Below are positions 11,803 to 21,926 of a stretch of 64,000 bases of DNA, piece by piece. The notes under the pieces were generated by a model, which worked only from the letters and a program-made list of their open reading frames with translations, searched no databases and was not told the DNA's origin. Where the stretch lies: the NCBI GenBank assembly GCA_023014485.1, contig JAJOZX010007491.1, forward strand, positions 150,001 to 214,000, written 5' to 3'. This stretch comes from Bathynomus jamesi. Lineage: Eukaryota; Arthropoda; Malacostraca; Isopoda; Cirolanidae. The number at the start of each line of letters is the position of its first letter. The stretch's first letter is position 1. A program made the position numbers and the translations under genes.

Positions 11803-12015
11803 AATGCCCTAGTCAGGGCATCTTATAATGATAAAGCAGCAGGCTGTTAATAGGAAAGTTTTGGGTTTGAGTCACAGCTAGGACTTCAGATTTCATCCAT
11901 TAAAGTGCTTTTCTCGGTCTTTCTTGATGGGGTAGTCGGATCCCACATAAAGCTGTAGGTCCCTTCGGTCACATGACCTTTGCCATTGCAAAGGAAGTTA
12001 AACAATTCCTCACCA
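11803..12015 (+). repeat. tRNA-headed SINE with the shared tail
   Basis: A tRNA-like head (box-B-like GGGTTTGAGTCAC at 11868) is followed by TCGGATCCCACATAAAGCTG and the GACCTTTG..GAAGGAAGTTAAACAA tail seen in the 5S SINEs. It is therefore a different head on the same 3' part. It ends near a short ATT-rich run. Confidence 0.6.
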
Positions 12016-12585
12016 TCATTATATTGTAATTAGTAGGACTCAAAGACTGAGAAGAGAATAATAATTTTTATGTCCCGTCTCAATGACCCTACACTTTAGT
12101 AAAATATTTGTAGCTCAACCAAACAACCAGCAAAACATTACAAACAAACGAACAAACAGCTGCTGACGAACTCCATGCATACCCAATTACTCATCCTCTG
12201 TCCATGAGGAAGTTAGTTATTTTTAAAGTGCGTACGTAAAATATATACACCGTCATGTCAGTCTCACATGATATTGGCCAAAAACGAATCAGTTCCACTA
12301 TTAAACTCGCTATGTAAATTTTGAGGAAAGTGCCAATGGCAAATCCAGTTAATTAATAAGAAATTGTGCCTGTTTTTGTGGGGATATTAATGGATTAAGC
12401 GAAGAAACTGTATGAAGTGAATTTTTATGAGTGGACCTGTATAATATACGAGTGTGTGTGTATATATATATATAATGTGTGTGTGTGTGTGTGTGTGTGT
12501 GTTTTTTTAATATACTATGCTAATAAATTAAGTCGTAGGCAGAAAATAGAAGCAAAGTAGGGTATATAAAGGTCAACGCACTAAC
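12016..12585. other. Non-coding with a (TG)n repeat
   Basis: A (GT)n tract at 12477-12502 sits next to a short (TA)n. No gene or known element was recognised. Confidence 0.4.
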
Positions 12586-12589
12586 GAAG

Positions 12590-12765
12590 CTTCCGTACGT
12601 GATTCACCATCAGTGGAAGCAACTGTGATTTGTGTTATCATTAACCAATGAGGTCAAATTCATAATCATTTCCTCGCATGCTCGTGTCGTTAGCTCGTAT
12701 TGTAGACACTCCTAGTTACACAAATCAGGGTGCATGATTCATCAGGAGATATACTCTTAATAGAC
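12590..12765 (-). repeat. Dispersed repeat A, copy 2 (inverted)
   Basis: Its complement matches 9866-10045, again with CCTGATGAATCATGCACCC at one end and GTGAATCACGTACGGAAGC at the other. The two copies lie 2.6 kb apart in opposite orientation. Confidence 0.6.
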
Positions 12766-12789
12766 ATTTATAGGACTAGTAGAATTTTA

Positions 12790-13300
12790 GGTAAATCTCT
12801 AGGAGCTCTCCATTTTTCAATATTAAACATACACTCATAAAACATATACCATTTGAAAGCTCACATTTTTCTGAGTCTAAAATGTAGTAATCCAAAAGTA
12901 TCAAAATAGCAAATAAAAAGTAACGATTTAATTAATTGTTTGACGCGTGACGTCATTAACTACATTATAAAGGTTGGCTAAGTTATAAATCTTCAGTCTG
13001 TTTTGTAAGATGGTATTTTTGGTAATTGTTACGCTAACCTAACCTAACGTGAATATGTTATTACATTATCATTTGTATAATTTAGGTCTCGGGGGTACGG
13101 GGGAGGAGCCCCCGTAAAGGTCACGCATCACAAATTGATCGGTATAGGGTTTTATATTTAAACCTAGTTACTTTTTATTTGCTATTGATACTTTTGGATT
13201 ACTACATTTTTAGACTCAGAAAAATGTGAGCTTTCAAATGGTATATGTTTTATGAGTGTATGTTTAATATTGAAAAATGGAGCGCTCCTAGAGATTATCC
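12790..13300. mobile_element. Foldback element with long TIRs and 8-bp TSD (GGTAAATCTC family), copy 1
   Basis: The ends are ~120-base inverted repeats (GGTAAATCTCTAGGAGC at the left, GAGATTATCC at the right), flanked by GAATTTTA and GAAGTTTA, a 7-of-8 target duplication. The interior has CCTAACCTAACG and a GC-rich hairpin around CGGGGGTACGGGGGAGG. Copy 2 at 57080-57588 has the interior in the opposite orientation relative to the ends. No transposase is present. Confidence 0.85.
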
Positions 13301-13460
13301 GAAGTTTATAAACCCACCAAAGTCATCATATAAACTACGTATTATAAATCAGTTTCATATACCTTAAGAATTAGACCCTAAGTTAAATTAACTACGGGGT
13401 TTGACAATGTTATTTATGCAAATCTGCTTGTAAATACGGGACTCGCATAGTTTTAATATA

Positions 13461-14987
13461 CAGGGTGTCCCAAAAAGAGTGACCCTAAACGAAATATTAA
13501 TAACTTTTTAATTAAAGGTGCTAGAAGTAAATACTAAAAAATAAAATAACAAGCGAAGGTGTAAGTTTTATTCCCATGCACCAGTAAACCTCGACATGTT
13601 TTCCATCATTTACTATAACCAATCTAATTCTATGTTCAAATTCTTCAATGGCACGCTCCAGTACAGATGGGGAGATGGATGTGATAGTTTCCTGAATACG
13701 CTGTTTCAATTCCACAATGTTTCTCGGTTTGTTGTGGTAAACTTTAGACTTAACATAACCCCAAAGATAAAAATCTAAAGGTGTTAAATCGGGGGAGCGA
13801 GCGGGCCATTTCATTGGTCCTCCTCTACCAATCCATCGTCTTGGGAAAGTCTCGTTTAGAAATTCTTGAACGACTCTAACATAGTGAGGAGGGGCTCCGT
13901 CTTGTTGAAAGATTATGGTTTGAAATGATTCACGAGTTTCTTTTAGTAGTGGCACAAAGAAATCTTTTAACATCTTTAAGTACGAGGCACCTGTAACAGT
14001 CCGTTCTTCAAATAAATACGGACCATAAATTCGAGAATTTGACATTCCACACCAAACATTCACTTTGGGCGAATCACGTTCATGTTCAAAGGTCTCACGT
14101 GGATTTTCTGGTCCCCAAATTCTACAATTGTGGCGGTTGGCGGGTTAAGTGAAGATGTTTTTCAGGAAATTTGAGTCTGAATCAATGAACTCGATTAGTT
14201 CCTGGCAAGTAGCAATTCTTACTGCGTACTCTTCTTTAAAAAGCTGATGATGCACTTGCACTTTGTAACATTTTAATTTCAGATTTTTGTGAAGGATTCT
14301 GTGAACCGACGATCGTGGGATGTTTAACTCAACTGAAACTCTCCTTATTGACGTTTTTGGATCCGTGTGAAATGCTTCCATAACAGCTTGCGACCTTTCT
14401 AGAGACTTACTCGGGCGTCCACAACTCTTTCTCTTAAGGACGAATCCAGTCACTTCAAACGTTTTCACCCATCTTTTCATGCTCTTCTTTCCTGGTGCCT
14501 GTTTATTGTGTTTAACTTTAAATCTTCTTTGTGCTGTGATGATTGATTTACTTTCGTAAACATACCTGACTAGTTCAGCTTTTTCTTGTGGTGTCGTCAT
14601 CTGAGGGTGGGTGGAATTCTGTATAGTTTGTATCATAAGATGTTTTTTTGGCCGCCAACTTGCTAGAACGAGCGAGTGAGTGATTAGACTAGGTCCGGAA
14701 CGAGCAAGTGAATGATTAGGCTAGTCTAGTCCGGTCCGTAGGATTCGCCGTCACAAGGCCTTTGGTTAGACTAGGCCACCCTTCATGATAAATAATTCCT
14801 TTTATGAGAAAATTTTGTAGAATTTTTTTTTAACATTTTGAAGTAACTATGTTTTTGATAATAATTACGTATACAGTATTAAAAACTTACATTTTCACTT
14901 ATTTTAGTTTTTAGTATTTACTTCTAGCACCTTTAATAAAAAAGTTATTAATATTTCTTTTAGGGTTACACTTTTTGGGACACCCTG
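13461..14987 (-). mobile_element. Mariner-type transposon with DD41D spacing, degraded
   Basis: It is bounded by TA (13459-13460, 14988-14989). The ~80-base inverted repeats begin CAGGGTGTCCCAAAAAGAG on the left, with a near-complement ending GGGACACCCTG on the right. Both arms contain GGTGCTAGAAGTAAATACT. The 1527-bp length and the single - strand transposase fit a full-length element. The transposase is broken, so this copy is not autonomous. Confidence 0.9.
13521..14636 (-). pseudogene. Mariner-type transposase, two blocks, first catalytic Asp region lost
   Basis: The N-terminal block (14636-14145) holds a helix-turn-helix region, a GRPSKS linker like the mariner GRP(R/S) motif, and a second HTH (SIRRVSVELNIPRSSVHRIL). 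The C-terminal block (14063-13521) has VNVWCGM, then QQDGAPPHY and WPARSPDLTPLDFYLWGYVK. Counting from the Asp of QQDG to the Asp of PLDF gives 41 residues between, the DD41D arrangement rather than DD34D of classic mariner. Between IFT and NRHNCRIWG, where the first catalytic Asp is expected, sequence is missing and a TAA stop intervenes. A cut-and-paste transposase is inferred from these motifs; this copy cannot be active. Confidence 0.85.
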
Positions 14988-15007
14988 TATATATATGTAT
15001 ATATATA

Positions 15008-15582
15008 TTAGTGATGTAGGTCACATCCGCATCCGCATCCGCGGAACATCCGCACATTTTCTCGCATCTGGATCCGCGTCCGCATCCGCACTTTGGACTG
15101 CGGATGTCGTGCGGATGTGGACCGTTGAGATAAAACGTCATTAATAAGCGGAAATTATCAAATTCTACTATATTAATAGAACTAGTTCATTGTACGCAAA
15201 AGTGATGCAAGCGACAAGATGAGAGGCTGTTCTTGTATGAAGTTACTCTCTTGCAACCTACTTAGATCCACGTTACAAAGCTAAGTTATTTTCACCTAGT
15301 ACATTAGAACGAGTTAAATCATCACTTGGCAAAGCAGTTGAAGAGCTTCAATCTCTTGAATCTGTCGCTTCGCCACCCACCAAAAGAATAAAAGTTTCAG
15401 TGACAGAACCAACACCTTCATCTCTATATAATAACTTATTATATACGTTAAACACAACAAATCTCGAATATATCCTAAAAAATAACGAAAATGTAGACAT
15501 CCGCATCCGCGGATGTTGAAATCAAACATCCTCATCCGCATCCGCATCTGCGGATGTGAAAAAAATGACATCCGCTACATCA

Positions 15583-15586
<4 letters not shown>
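15008..15586. mobile_element. hAT element remnant with CATCCG subterminal repeats
   Basis: The inverted ends TTAGTGATGTAG and its complement CTACATCACTAA lie in (TA)n on both sides, so the target duplication cannot be read. Just inside both ends are tandem CATCCG/CGGATG hexamers, the kind of short repeats bound by hAT transposases. The middle retains a transposase fragment (15250-15519). Confidence 0.75.
15250..15519 (+). pseudogene. Fragment of a BED-type hAT transposase
   Basis: An open stretch of about 89 codons reads LATYLDPRYKAKLFSP near its start. This matches the LDPR(Y/F)K motif that precedes the C-terminal part of ZBED-like hAT transposases. It then goes into a low-complexity linker and stops at TGA (15517-15519) inside the CATCCG repeats. 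No BED finger, catalytic Asp residues or dimerisation domain remain, so it is a deleted internal relic. It is too diverged in start to appear as an ATG-initiated frame. Confidence 0.75.
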
Positions 15587-15630
<44 letters not shown>

Positions 15631-15791
15631 GAAATTCAAATTGCTTAAATGCACTACCTATAGGCTAACTTAATGTTTCGATGGTACACAGCATACAAAA
15701 TCTGATTTATTGTATAGGCCTAAGGTCTTTTCGGTTTGGCGGACTACTACAAATTTTTAGGAAACTTAACTTAAATCACTTAGTACAATCA

Positions 15792-15880
15792 ACAGGAGCA
15801 ACCCACGGAAAAATTATTGAATGCCCGGTTAGGCCGTCAAACCGAGAACATCCTAGGCCTATATAGTAAATTACAATAAT
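15792..15880 (+). mobile_element. Left-end fragment of a GGAGCAA element
   Basis: It begins GGAGCAACCCACGG and continues AAAATTATTGAATGCCCGG, the same string found inside the element at 7756-8390. The right end is missing, so it is truncated. Confidence 0.45.
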
Positions 15881-15889
15881 TTAAATCTG

Positions 15890-15928
<39 letters not shown>

Positions 15929-16152
15929 TTTTAAAAAAGTATTTTTTATTATGCATACTAAATTTATGGACACCCTGTATCACTCTTTACCTATATTAAA
16001 TAGACTTTAATTAAAAACCTTTATTTTTTACATATATTAAAAAGTACACATTGCATAAAACATTCTTTATATAGAAACATCGTGCATGACTTCTTCTGGA
16101 ACAGCGCGTGCGTACGCAGCCCAATAGTGACACGAGGGTGAGGGCGTGTAAC

Positions 16153-16188
<36 letters not shown>

Positions 16189-16553
16189 ACGTTCAATCAT
16201 GTCTGAAATTTGTTTCCATACTGGATGGTGCTAATTTACTGGCGCAAACCGGAATCCAGAGAGGGATATGCAGACAGACACTCGTGGAAGAGAGAATATA
16301 TACCTGAAAAGGATGCTCAGGTAAGGTAATTAGGTATTTCTTTCCATGCTTTTCACTTTGTATATATATAATTTAGTTTAAAATAAAAAAAGTAATTTTA
16401 CCTGAATAGCAGCGTTTCCATAATATTAAGAAAAATATTAAAACAGTAAAATGGTGTATGTTCTGTAATGTTTTTGTTTTTGCAGTAAATCGTAATACAG
16501 TATATAGTGTATGTATATGATACAACTCAGAATGGTCTCCTGAGAAACTTTTG
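15881..16553. other. Non-coding with (TA)n arrays and a solo mariner-type end
   Basis: (TA)n at 15893-15926 and 16153-16177. GGACACCCTGTA at 15969-15980 is a lone right terminus of a mariner-type element whose left part seems to have been lost in the (TA)n tract. No gene recognised. Confidence 0.4.
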
Positions 16554-16955
16554 TTACACACAGACTGTGCATGGAACAAGGAACTCTTCTGGGAAAATTA
16601 AATCTACTATAGTCCGAATAAGTAATGGTAAATGACAAACACTATAGTTTTTTCTTTTTCATGATGTTAGGCCAACGTGGAGAACTTGCAAAAAGAGGCT
16701 CCAAAATAACTTCCCTCACCAGCTATATCTGCCAAGCAGAGAGGATCTAGCTTTGGGACAGGATCCTATCTGCTTGGCAGATAGCTGAGGAAGTAAATTA
16801 TATTTTAGGTCGCTTTGCGAGTGACTCGTTGCCTACGTCGGGCGAACATCATGAAAAAGAAAAACTAGTGTTTGTCACTTACCATTACTTATTCGGACTA
16901 TAGTGGATTGAATTTTCCAGAAGAGTGCCTTGTTCCATGCACGGTCTTTGTGTAA
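16554..16955. mobile_element. Foldback element with ~100-base inverted arms
   Basis: The left arm (16554-16665) begins TTACACACAGACTGTGCATGG and the right arm (16848-16955) is its near-complement ending GCACGGTCTTTGTGTAA. A second, inner hairpin (TATCTGCCAAGCAG with CTGCTTGGCAGATAG) lies at 16722-16786. Its superfamily is unclear and no target duplication is visible. The ORFs at 16373-16638 overlap the left arm and are not genes. Confidence 0.75.
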
Positions 16956-16981
16956 TATATATATATATATATATATATATA

Positions 16982-18377
16982 CTGGTCAAAAAAAAAACGC
17001 AATTTTTGAGATTTATTAATAAACATGAGGACTCAGTATATAGTAAATGATTCTTTAACATAACAAACAGTCAATAACGCGTATGGCCACCCCTAGCCAT
17101 AATGCAGGCTTGGAGTCTGGCCCTCATCGACCTCAACAGTCTCTGCAGGAAAGCAACAGGGATGGCCCTCCACTCTTCAATAATTGCATTGGTCAGTTCC
17201 CTGATGTTCTGCGGCTGATGCTGACGTCTGCGAACTCGCCGTTCAAGTTCATCCCATGCGTGCTCTATCGGTGACATGTCTGGGCTGAAGGCTGGCCATG
17301 GTAAGGTCTGCACCTGTTGTCCCTGCAGGTACGCCTGCACTATCCTGGCTGCATGAGGTCTGGCATTGTCCTGTTGCAGGAGCACCAATTCTGGATGTTG
17401 CCTCATGAATGGAAGAACATGTGGGTGAAGAATCTCATCCCTGTAGCGCTGGGCAGTCAGAGCGCCATCAACAACCACCAGCTCAGTTCTTGAAGCAAAG
17501 GCAATTCCTGCCCAAACCATGACACTTGATCCTCCCCATCTATCATGCTCCACTACTGCAGCATCTGAGTATCGCTCCCCTGGTCGTCTGTATACCCTGA
17601 CACGGCCATCAGAATTGGACAGTCTGAAGCGAGACTCGTCAGAAAAGAGGACTTGGTTCCACATTCTTTGTGTCCAGTCACGGTGCTGATAGGCCCATTG
17701 CAGGCGTCGTTGCCTTCTTGCATCAGTGAGAAAAGGACCTCTGTAAGGCCTGTGGGATCGTAGTCCTGCATTACGGAGTCGGTTTCTGACGGTCTGGTCA
17801 CTAATTCTGTTGTTGTGGATACCAGGTGTCTCTCTGGCTGTCTGACGAGCATTCCGCTGCCGATGACGCAGGTGCTGCAGTACAATGTGGCGATCCTGGC
17901 GTTGGGTCGTCACACGAGGTCGCCCACGTCTTGGCAGGTCCTGAACACTTCCTGTGGCATTGTACCGTCTAACAAGCCTAGAGATTGTGCTGGGATGCAC
18001 ATGCATTCGTTGTGCAACTTCGACAGCAGACATGCCTGCATCCAACATGCCCAAGGCACGACCTCTGTTGACATCTGAGAGTCGTGGCATGCCTCAATCG
18101 CGGGAAAAAGTTTGGTTTTCTCAACGGGCAGTGTGTATTCTGTGAAGTCAAAGAAAAAATGCATGCCTTCATAAAGAATACATTCAATTTAATCTCTGTT
18201 TATTGTTTGTAACAAAATGGCGTCTCAGCCGGGATTAGTCAGGTTTAAAAACATGCACTAAGTGGCTTTAAAAGATTTGAACAAACATTTAACCATAATC
18301 TTGAAACTGTGATAATACCACTAACAACTTAAATTTTACAACATATGGAAGCTAATTGCGTTTCTTTTTTTGACCAG
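16982..18377 (-). mobile_element. Apparently intact Tc1-like transposon
   Basis: It is 1396 bp long with TA on both sides (16980-16981, 18378-18379). The inverted ends are CTGGTCAAAAAAAAAACGCAA and the complement of CTGGTCAAAAAAAGAAACGC, identical but for the A-run. A single uninterrupted transposase gene fills most of it on the - strand. It sits in a (TA)n microsatellite. The clean ends and open gene suggest recent insertion. Confidence 0.95.
17071..18090 (-). CDS. Tc1-like DD34E transposase, full length
   Basis: The 339-residue protein starts at ATG 18090 and ends at TGA 17071-17073, the usual Tc1 length. Residues 1-50 form the first helix-turn-helix (VHPSTISRLVRRYN). The GRPR hook follows at about 56-59, and a second HTH with DQTVRNRLRNAG lies near 98-109. 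The catalytic core has LFSDESRF (Asp151), LLQQDNARPHAARI (Asp241) and FSPDMSPIEHAWDELER (Glu276). Asp241 and Glu276 are separated by 34 residues, the DD34E signature. GGSSVMVWAG is the glycine-rich box. These transposases cut at TIR ends and reinsert at TA. No frameshift or missing key residue is visible, so it may be active. Other frames over this gene are shadows. Confidence 0.95.
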   Translation of the reverse strand: MPRLSDVNRGRALGMLDAGMSAVEVAQRMHVHPSTISRLVRRYNATGSVQDLPRRGRPRVTTQRQDRHIVLQHLRHRQRNARQTARETPGIHNNRISDQTVRNRLRNAGLRSHRPYRGPFLTDARRQRRLQWAYQHRDWTQRMWNQVLFSDESRFRLSNSDGRVRVYRRPGERYSDAAVVEHDRWGGSSVMVWAGIAFASRTELVVVDGALTAQRYRDEILHPHVLPFMRQHPELVLLQQDNARPHAARIVQAYLQGQQVQTLPWPAFSPDMSPIEHAWDELERRVRRRQHQPQNIRELTNAIIEEWRAIPVAFLQRLLRSMRARLQACIMARGGHTRY

Positions 18378-18396
18378 TATATATATATATAAATAA

Positions 18397-18681
18397 CCTT
18401 TTGGTTTGCTTCCGCCAGAATTGTTCATTCTGACGAAGGTCAAACTTTTCACTCCACCTTAGACCTACAGTTTAACGTGGAATCCGAACCACGCCCCACC
18501 AACAGCCCAGCGTCTTAATCACTAGGCCACCCAGGGTACCCATTTATCTACCAAGCACTTTCTTTATCGTGTAGAAGGATGAACAGCTGGGTTTTGTTGC
18601 GCGCCGGCTGCCGTCACCTGGTCCCAATCCTGGGGCCGATGGAATCGTAGTCAGCGACGCTAACCACTACACTACCGAGGC
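18397..18681 (-). repeat. Dimeric tRNA-like SINE, copy 2 (T2 family)
   Basis: Organised as copy 1: the tail with TTCTGACGAAGGTCAAACTT comes first on the + strand, and the head ending in ACTACACTACCGAGGC abuts (TA)n at 18682. It lies immediately beside the right end of the Tc1-like element, 19 bases away, across a (TA)n tract. Confidence 0.8.
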
Positions 18682-18918
18682 ATATATATATATATATATA
18701 AATAATGTAGTTTCATGGCCACCTCATTTTTGTAGAAGTCTGAATCAGTTAGATATCCCATGCATTTCATAGGTATGGCTAATGAGGTTGAATCTTATGC
18801 CTGGGTTAGGCGTACATCGTAGGTTAGGAGGTCGTCCTAGGTTGGTTAGAAATTTTCCACGTCACCAACAATCAAGGGTCATCGGTGTTGCAAAAAAAAA
18901 CTGTGGTCCCCCGAAACT

Positions 18919-18955
<37 letters not shown>

Positions 18956-18963
18956 GTGTATAT

Positions 18964-19250
18964 GCGCCTCGGTGGTGTAGTGGTTAGCGTCGCTGACTAC
19001 GAAACCATCGGCCCCGGATTCGAGACCCGACGGCAGCCGGCGCGCAGCAAACCCCAGCTGTTCTTCCTTCCACACAATAAAGAAAGTGGTTGGTAGATAA
19101 ATGGGTACTCTAGGTGGCATAGTGGTTAAGACGCTTGGCTGCTGATGGGGCGTGGTTCGGATTCCACGTTAAACTGTAGGTCTAAGGTGGAGTGAAAAGC
19201 TTGACCTTCGTCAGAATGAACAATTCGGGCAGAAGCTAACCAAACGTTAC
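18964..19250 (+). repeat. Dimeric tRNA-like SINE, copy 3 (T2 family)
   Basis: It begins GCGCCTCGGTGGTGTAGTGG right after (TA)n. Box B is ATTCGAGACCC. The second unit starts near GGTGGCATAGTGGTTAAGACG with box-B-like GGTTCGGATTCC, and the tail ends GAACAATTCGGGC. Copy 2 is in inverted orientation only 280 bases away, so transcripts across both could form a long duplex. Confidence 0.85.
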
Positions 19251-19379
19251 CAAAAATATATATATAGTCTACTGTATACATATTTTTTTCAATAATTCTT
19301 TTGGCAGTAACATTATATATATATAGAAAACAATATATATAAACATATATATAGAAAACAATATATAGAAACAATATCT

Positions 19380-20372
19380 AGATACAGTGACAGTAATTCA
19401 ACCATTTATAGCTGTTTCCTTGATATAAGTAAGGCATATGATAGAGTGAACCACAATATTTTATTTGAAAAACTAGAAGACAGGAAGGTTCCCATGTACA
19501 TATTAAATTTATTGAAATTTTGGTATTCCCACCAATCTTTCACTGTTAGGTGGGGCAATGTACTATCCGAGTGTTTTGGCTCCTCTTGCGGGGTGAGACA
19601 AGGCTCCTTGCTCTCCCCTATGCTGTTTAATGTGTATATTGACGGATTAATTGCTTCACTTAATGAGGCAACAGTAGGATGTTGTATATATAACACAAGG
19701 ATAAATAACTTAGTTTATGCCGATGATATGGTATTAATAAGTCCCTCTGTTAAAGGTTTGGATCGGCTACTAAATGTCTGCGAAGTGTATTCGCAGAAAC
19801 ATGATGTTCTTTTTAATGTTACAAAACCTAAGGTTATGCAATTTCATCCTAAAAGCTGTAATCAGCCAGCTGATATAAGGTTTAAAATTAATGGTGAAGT
19901 AATTGAGGAAGTACAAGAGTTTAAGTATTTGGGTCAAACTATTACCAGCTCCTTGAGTGATGACTCGGATATAAGAAAACAATCTCGAAGCCTGTGTGCT
20001 AAAGCGAATATGACCATAAGGAACTTTCGTTTTTGTACAAGTGAAGCTAAAGACACTCTCTTTCGTACTTTCTGCAGTAATATATACGGTCAGCAACTCT
20101 GGGTGAATTATAAAAAAGGTTCTGGTAGAACCCTAAATTTGCTGTACAACAGGTCTTTTAGACTCTTACATAAATTACCCCCGAGATGCTCAGCTTCGCA
20201 AATGTTTGCTACCCGCAATGTTCCGAGCTTCCCGGAGGTAACAAGACGTGCTCAACACAGTCTAATGCAAAGAATTAAAAAATCAACCAACCCGATCATC
20301 CAAGCTATCCATGAGTCCAGCCATTTATCCTCTAAGCTATGGACTTCTTGGTACGAAAACGTCTGTCTGTAG
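19380..20372 (+). pseudogene. 5'-truncated non-LTR retrotransposon reverse transcriptase
   Basis: The open frame begins inside the RT domain at about 19383 (no start codon) and runs uninterrupted to TAG 20370-20372, about 330 codons. It shows RT block A (FLDISKAYDRVNHNI), block B (CGVRQGSLLSPMLFNVYID), the catalytic NLVYADDMVLIS box and the FKYLGQ thumb-proximal motif. A C-terminal region follows. The endonuclease and first ORF are absent: this is the usual 5' truncation of target-primed reverse transcription. The frame is intact, so insertion is fairly recent. The clade is not certain; an L2/CR1/Jockey-like or related clade is possible. Confidence 0.85.
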
Positions 20373-20505
20373 CTCCACTTAACTTCGACAGTGCAGTATT
20401 ATTTCTAATCAATTGTATATATTTTTATCCTTAGTGTATGAACTGTCATTGTATTAATAATATTTGTCATATGGACTATAGTCTGCCAATAAACCTTTTC
20501 ATTTT
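20373..20505 (+). other. 3' untranslated end of the LINE
   Basis: Non-coding sequence after the RT stop ends in CCAATAAACCTTTTCATTTTC, a polyadenylation-like signal followed by a T-rich end, then (TA)n. It is the probable 3' terminus of the LINE copy. Confidence 0.5.
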
Positions 20506-20580
20506 CATATATATGCAATAAAATCGCAGAACAACACGTGATCTTTTTAATAAGCAAACAACCACAAGGAAAAGGAAAAG

Positions 20581-20640
20581 GAAACACGAAATCCGAGCGC
20601 TTTCGTGATATATTCACATCTTCAGGGACAAGAAAGAAAT
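20581..20640 (-). ncRNA. Hammerhead-ribozyme-like motif
   Basis: On the - strand GUCC precedes CUGAAGA (box 1, CUGANGA), then a GUGA/UCAC stem II closing on GAAA (box 2), then AGCGCU as a minimal stem III, C as the cleavage-site base, and GGAU pairing back to GUCC as stem I. The one-base U between box 1 and stem II is shared with the other copies. The minimal self-complementary stem III is a feature of hammerheads in Penelope-like elements, which work as dimers. Flanking GGAAACACGAAATCC links it to the family at 26126. Confidence 0.6.
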
Positions 20641-20959
20641 AGACAGAATTTACCAAGTAACTGAGTTAAATACACAAGCGAAAAATTCCCAATAAGCAAC
20701 TCGCTTTAAAAACAATAAAACAACCTAAAGATTTTTTCTCAATGGATAACTTAATCTAAAGGCTACTAAATTATTGAATACATAAAAAAAACTTATAAAT
20801 GAAATTAGACAATTAACATGTACACAAAACAAAAATTATTATAACAGTTATTAGAAATAGTATTTAATTAAAACAGGCAAATTAAATGGCAAGAATCTAA
20901 GGAAACAAAAGACATGGTGCATTGTATTGGTGCAATCGTCGTCACGTGCTCCTTCCAGA

Positions 20960-21012
<53 letters not shown>

Positions 21013-21109
21013 ATTTTTTTATTCGCATTTGTTAATTTAGTTAGTTATATACATTATTCAGGTTGATTTTAAGGGTTTCGAAGTGCGACCTAAAACTGGC
21101 TCACTGGTA
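20641..21109. other. Non-coding, AT-rich, (TA)n
   Basis: It contains (TA)n at 20963-20989 and 20994-21012. Nothing else was recognised. Confidence 0.4.
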
Positions 21110-21112
21110 ATA

Positions 21113-21326
21113 CGTTTTCGAAAGAAAAGTTCGCTTTGAAAAATTTCTTAAAACCAAAAAATAATAATTAGTAACATCCTATTTTTGTTTAACTATTTTA
21201 TTCCTTTTGGTGACAGGAATAAAATGTCAAGAGCAAAAGCCCAATCAATCCCTGCCAATTAGTAATATTTTTATGCTTTCTAAAAAATTTTTGTAGGCGA
21301 ACTTTTTTCCGAAACTGTTGTACATT
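21113..21326. mobile_element. MITE of the AAAAAAGTTCGCC family, copy 1
   Basis: The inverted ends carry TTTCGAAAGAAAAGTTCGC on the left and GCGAACTTTTTTCCGAAACTG on the right, followed by GTTGTACA. The interior contains AATTAGTAA. Related elements lie at 32527 and 42909. TA-rich flanks suggest a Tc1/mariner type, which is an inference. Confidence 0.6.
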
Positions 21327-21508
21327 CAGAGCATCTACGTAACTATATTTCGGAATGTCGAGATCACGTGAAATCTGGTGTAGAAATATTGCATGAATTA
21401 TTAATGAAAAGTCGAGTGCCTTCGTCGGGTCACTGTATACTTGATGGGAATTAATGGGTACGTATCGATGGGTATAAAAATTTGCATGTGAATCCAACAG
21501 GGTATATA

Positions 21509-21509
<1 letters not shown>

Positions 21510-21564
<55 letters not shown>

Positions 21565-21568
21565 ATAT
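21510..21568. repeat. (TA)n microsatellite
   Basis: About 59 bases of alternating T and A with one slip. It underlies the YIYIYI-type translation of the frame at 21198-21590, which is not a gene. Confidence 0.9.
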
Positions 21569-21729
21569 GCGAGTGTGTACACGTATGCATTCGTTGGAAG
21601 GGAACATCGTTGATTTAGTCATAAAATTTGAGATTTTCCTGGTATGGTTTTGACGCATTCATCATTTATGACATTTTGGATATGAATAAATTCAATCTGA
21701 AAAAAAATGAAGATGAAAATGAGTAAGGA

Positions 21730-21890
21730 GGAACAGACCCTGGCCTGGCACAGCGCTCATGGCCAAGTAATACAGCCCATTTATTTAATCCTGTGCTATT
21801 ATTATTATTAGTACCAGCATCATCGGATGTTGAATCCTCGACCACCGTAATGTCTTTAGTTCGATTTTAGGAAAACCGTGTTACTCACTG
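21730..21890 (-). repeat. tRNA-headed SINE of the AGCGCTC..GGCC family
   Basis: It shares the body GGCACAGCGCTCATGGCCAAG and an ATTATTATT run with the copies at 34195 and 10785. The complement has a box-B-like GGATTCAAC near 21832. Confidence 0.5.
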
Positions 21891-21926
21891 GTGTTACGCT
21901 GGCAACTAAAAATTATATTATATATA

